Source: Thiodiazotropha sp050305635
Lineage (GTDB): Bacteria; Pseudomonadota; Gammaproteobacteria; Chromatiales; Chromatiaceae
NCBI GenBank assembly: GCA_050305635.1
Contig: JBNLFS010000026.1
Span: 1-17,043, forward strand
DNA length: 17,043 bases
Direction: 5' to 3'
Made by a program: the position numbers and the translations under genes. Below the pieces are notes generated by a model. It was given only the letters and a program-made list of their open reading frames with translations, searched no databases and was not told the origin of the DNA. Below are positions 15,507-17,043 of the stretch, one piece after another. Numbering within the stretch: position 1 is the first letter of the stretch; each line of letters starts with the position of its first letter.

Positions 15507-16181
15507 ATGGTACATAACAAGAGAACTATCAAGATGATCGAGAACATCTCCATATTCCATGGTATGGATCCGGATGCCCTGGCATTGATCGAACAGCGCA
15601 TGGTGCGCCGAACCTATCCACGCAATACCATCGTGCTCTCGGAAGGGGATCAGAGCGACTCTATGTATGTGATCCTGACGGGCAAGGTCAAGGTCTATCT
15701 CAACGACGAGAACGGAAAAGAGGCAATCATCAACTATCAGGAGGCCGGCGAATATTTCGGCGAGCTTTCACTGATCGACGAGAGCCGGCGTTCTGCCTCG
15801 ATCATGACGGTGGTCAAATCGACCCTGGGCGTGATCTCCAAGCAGGCTTTTCATGAGGTGCTGAAAGCCAATCCGGATATCGCGATTCATCTGCTCAAGG
15901 ACCTGGTTCACCGGGTCAGGGCGTTGACCGAAGAAGTTAAAAGTCTGGCCTTGTCGGATGTGTACGGTCGCCTGAGCAAGACCCTTCTAAGCCTGGCGGT
16001 CGAACAGGAAGAAGGCGTCTGGGTGATCGATGGCCATGTGACCCAGCAGGAACTGGCGAACCGCATCGGCGCCTCCCGAGAGATGGTCTGCAGGATTTTC
16101 AAGGATCTGGTCAAAGGTGGGTATATCTCCACCAGTCATAACCGGTTCACCATCAACAAACCCTTGCCCGCTCGCTATTGA
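15507..16181 (+). CDS. Crp/Fnr-family transcriptional regulator
   Basis: This 224-residue protein has a cyclic-nucleotide-binding domain (about 10-130), a dimer helix and a C-terminal winged helix-turn-helix (178-212). The phosphate-binding cassette GELSLIDESRRSAS keeps E86, R95 and S96, matching E72, R82 and S83 of E. coli CRP, which favours a cyclic nucleotide ligand. In the dimer helix T141 matches CRP T127, but S128 is replaced by E142. The recognition helix ASREMVCRIFK keeps R191, E192 and R196, the CRP residues that read TGTGA. An Fnr-type iron-sulfur cysteine cluster is absent; C195 is the only cysteine. The ATG at 15507 is chosen because AGGGAG lies about 12 bases before it; an in-frame upstream start at 15411 has none. 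Divergent from the cyclase, it plausibly senses that enzyme's product. Confidence 0.92.
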   Translation: MVHNKRTIKMIENISIFHGMDPDALALIEQRMVRRTYPRNTIVLSEGDQSDSMYVILTGKVKVYLNDENGKEAIINYQEAGEYFGELSLIDESRRSASIMTVVKSTLGVISKQAFHEVLKANPDIAIHLLKDLVHRVRALTEEVKSLALSDVYGRLSKTLLSLAVEQEEGVWVIDGHVTQQELANRIGASREMVCRIFKDLVKGGYISTSHNRFTINKPLPARY

Positions 16182-16214
16182 AGCCCGGGAGTGGTGTTTT
16201 TGTCACATTCGGAG

Positions 16215-16229
16215 TGTGAATAAGTCACA
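16215..16229 (+). promoter_or_regulatory. Crp-like activator site before the candidate small RNA
   Basis: TGTGAATAAGTCACA has perfect TGTGA and TCACA half-sites separated by 5 bp (the E. coli CRP spacer is 6). Its centre at 16222 is about 41 bp before the predicted transcription start near 16263, the class II activator position. GTCACA at 16202-16207 just upstream adds another half-site. It starts 34 bp after the stop of the Crp-type gene. Confidence 0.6.
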
Positions 16230-16250
16230 GCCGAAATTTTCCTCCCGGCA

Positions 16251-16256
16251 TAGACT
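16251..16256 (+). promoter_or_regulatory. -10 box of the candidate small RNA promoter
   Basis: TAGACT matches TATAAT in 4 of 6 positions. The -35 position (CAGCCG at 17 bp spacing) is poor, as expected of an activator-dependent promoter. A start of transcription near 16263 is inferred. Confidence 0.45.
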
Positions 16257-16262
16257 TGTCAG

Positions 16263-16428
16263 TGAGTGGTTTGCTTTCTCTGACCGAGCGGGAGCGATCC
16301 CGCGTGTTGCCGGCCCTCCGTCCGTGATCGCCATGGGACGGGCGTTGGACTGGTGGCATCGTTCGAATCAGTCACTCGACCTCCTCATTGGGTAGCACTC
16401 TCCGTCTCTGGCGGAGAGTGCGTTTTTT
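16263..16428 (+). ncRNA. Candidate Crp-controlled small RNA
   Basis: A region of about 166 nt lies between a promoter with a Crp-like site and a strong intrinsic terminator, and contains no convincing gene. It can fold into GCGGGA/TCCCGC closed by a GCGA (GNRA-type) tetraloop (16288-16303), CCGTCC/GGACGG (16318-16323 with 16336-16341), and the terminator stem. A 20-residue frame from ATG 16333 to the TAG at 16395 (MGRALDWWHRSNQSLDLLIG) ends exactly at the terminator stem, but no ribosome site precedes it. Alternatively the region is the 3' UTR of the Crp-type gene. I do not recognise a known RNA family. Confidence 0.5.
16395..16428 (+). terminator. Strong rho-independent terminator
   Basis: GCACTCTCCG (16395-16404) pairs perfectly with CGGAGAGTGC (16412-16421) over a 7-nt loop, followed by G and six T. 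It ends the candidate small RNA and/or read-through from the Crp-type gene, whose stop is 214 bp upstream. Confidence 0.92.
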
Positions 16429-16485
16429 ATGCGCAACAGGCTGAATCGAGGCGCACCCTCCCACCCGGACGATCCTGAAAATTTC

Positions 16486-16530
16486 ACGGATTCAGATCCG
16501 TTTGGAGTCCAGCGATCAAATGATTGATCG
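16486..16530 (-). terminator. Pair of small hairpins downstream of the FAD-oxidase gene
   Basis: ACGGAT/ATCCGT (16486-16501, loop TCAG) and CGATCAA/TTGATCG (16513-16530, loop ATGA) lie 70-120 bp past the minus-strand stop at 16603. On the minus strand the first hairpin is followed by GAAATTTT, a weak T-run. They may end the FAD-oxidase transcript. Nothing else is seen between 16431 and 16602. Confidence 0.4.
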
Positions 16531-16602
16531 AGGATGGGGCCGCCTGTGACGTGGTGGAGCCTTGATCCGCTGGCCGGTCCCTGAAAACCGCCCTGGGTGG
16601 GG

Positions 16603-17043
16603 TCAGGGAAAGAACACTCCGGGATTGAGGATCTGGTGAGGGTCGAAACGCTCCTTGATGGCGCGCATCAGGTTCATGGCCACCGGGTCGATCTCCTGAT
16701 TTACGAAGGCTCGTTTGACGACCCCGATGCCGTGTTCCCCCGAGAGCGTGCCGCCCAATTTCAGCACCTGTTCGAAGAGTGACTTCAGACATACCTCACC
16801 GGCGCTCAACTGTTTCGGGTCATCGGGATCCAGCAACAGGTTGACATGGATATTGCCATTGCCCGCATGGCCGAAATTGACGATGGTGATGCCGGTGTCC
16901 CGGGACAGTTTGTCGAGGAAGCCAATCAGGTCCGGGATGCGTGAAACCGGCACCACCACATCCTCATTGATCTTCTTCGGGGCAATATTTCTCAGGGCGG
17001 GGGAGAGGGCCTTGCGGGTCTTCCACAGGCGTTCGATCTCGGC
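16603..17043 (-). CDS. FAD-linked oxidase, C-terminal part (GlcD/D-lactate dehydrogenase type), cut by the window edge
   Basis: The last 146 residues of a GlcD-like flavoprotein are present; the gene continues beyond base 17043. The family oxidises 2-hydroxy acids such as glycolate or D-lactate and uses a vanillyl-alcohol-oxidase-type fold. The visible part is the C-terminal FAD-oxidase domain. It shows KTRKALSPALRNIAP, NEDVVVPVSRIPDL, NFGHAGNGNIHVNLL with its histidine motif, GGTLSGEHGIGVVKR and the closing RFDPHQILNPGVFF. In an autotroph with phosphoribulokinase, glycolate oxidation (2-phosphoglycolate salvage) is a reasonable role, but D-lactate is equally compatible with this fragment. 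The FAD-binding half is outside the window. Confidence 0.9.
   Translation of the reverse strand, partial: AEIERLWKTRKALSPALRNIAPKKINEDVVVPVSRIPDLIGFLDKLSRDTGITIVNFGHAGNGNIHVNLLLDPDDPKQLSAGEVCLKSLFEQVLKLGGTLSGEHGIGVVKRAFVNQEIDPVAMNLMRAIKERFDPHQILNPGVFFP

Noticed and set aside
15287..15601. 104-residue minus-strand frame running across the repeat and the start of the Crp-type gene.
   Set aside because: It begins inside the regulator gene in antisense and ends in the palindromic repeat; no ribosome site or conserved pattern.

Overview
The window looks like a chromosomal segment of a Gammaproteobacterium, probably a salt-adapted autotroph. It carries a proteobacterial phosphoribulokinase (Calvin cycle), two NhaD-type sodium/proton antiporters, glyoxalase II, the end of a GlcD-like flavin oxidoreductase and a Crp-type regulator. 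A sulfur-oxidising or similar chemoautotroph would fit, but that is inferred from gene content only. No rRNA, tRNA, CRISPR array, prophage or transposase gene was seen.

Layout: gloB (+) faces an SLAC1/TehA-type transporter (-), with a short palindromic repeat between them. Next on the minus strand come prk, with a clear rho-independent terminator, and two tandem nhaD paralogs. On the plus strand follow an unrecognised 214-residue protein and an orphan initiating sugar-phosphate transferase. A dispersed inverted-repeat element separates these from a minus-strand group. In transcription order that group is a CHASE2-adenylate/guanylate cyclase, a signal peptide-FecR-TPR-beta-barrel protein, and two small paralogous proteins of unknown function. 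Divergent from the cyclase is a Crp/Fnr-family regulator (+). It is followed by what looks like an independent small RNA gene with its own promoter and a strong terminator. The window ends inside the FAD-oxidase gene (-).

The most interesting reading is a local signalling neighbourhood. A membrane CHASE2 cyclase lies next to an envelope FecR/TPR/barrel protein and divergent from a Crp-like protein with conserved cyclic-nucleotide-pocket and DNA-contact residues. A 15-bp motif, near [AT]GT[GA]AA[AT]AAGTCACA, occurs three times between genes: before the unknown protein, before the sugar transferase and before the candidate small RNA. At the small RNA its centre lies about 41 bp before the predicted transcription start, as for a class II activator site. 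The regulatory links are inferred, not shown.

A second theme is mosaicism. The DNA from about 8.66 to 10.8 kb (the two small paralogs and most of the beta-barrel half of the FecR-TPR protein) is visibly AT-richer than the GC-rich FecR-TPR half and the flanking genes. Two near-identical copies of a palindromic MITE-like element, one with an exact 56-bp internal deletion, lie at 0.8 and 15.2 kb in opposite orientation.
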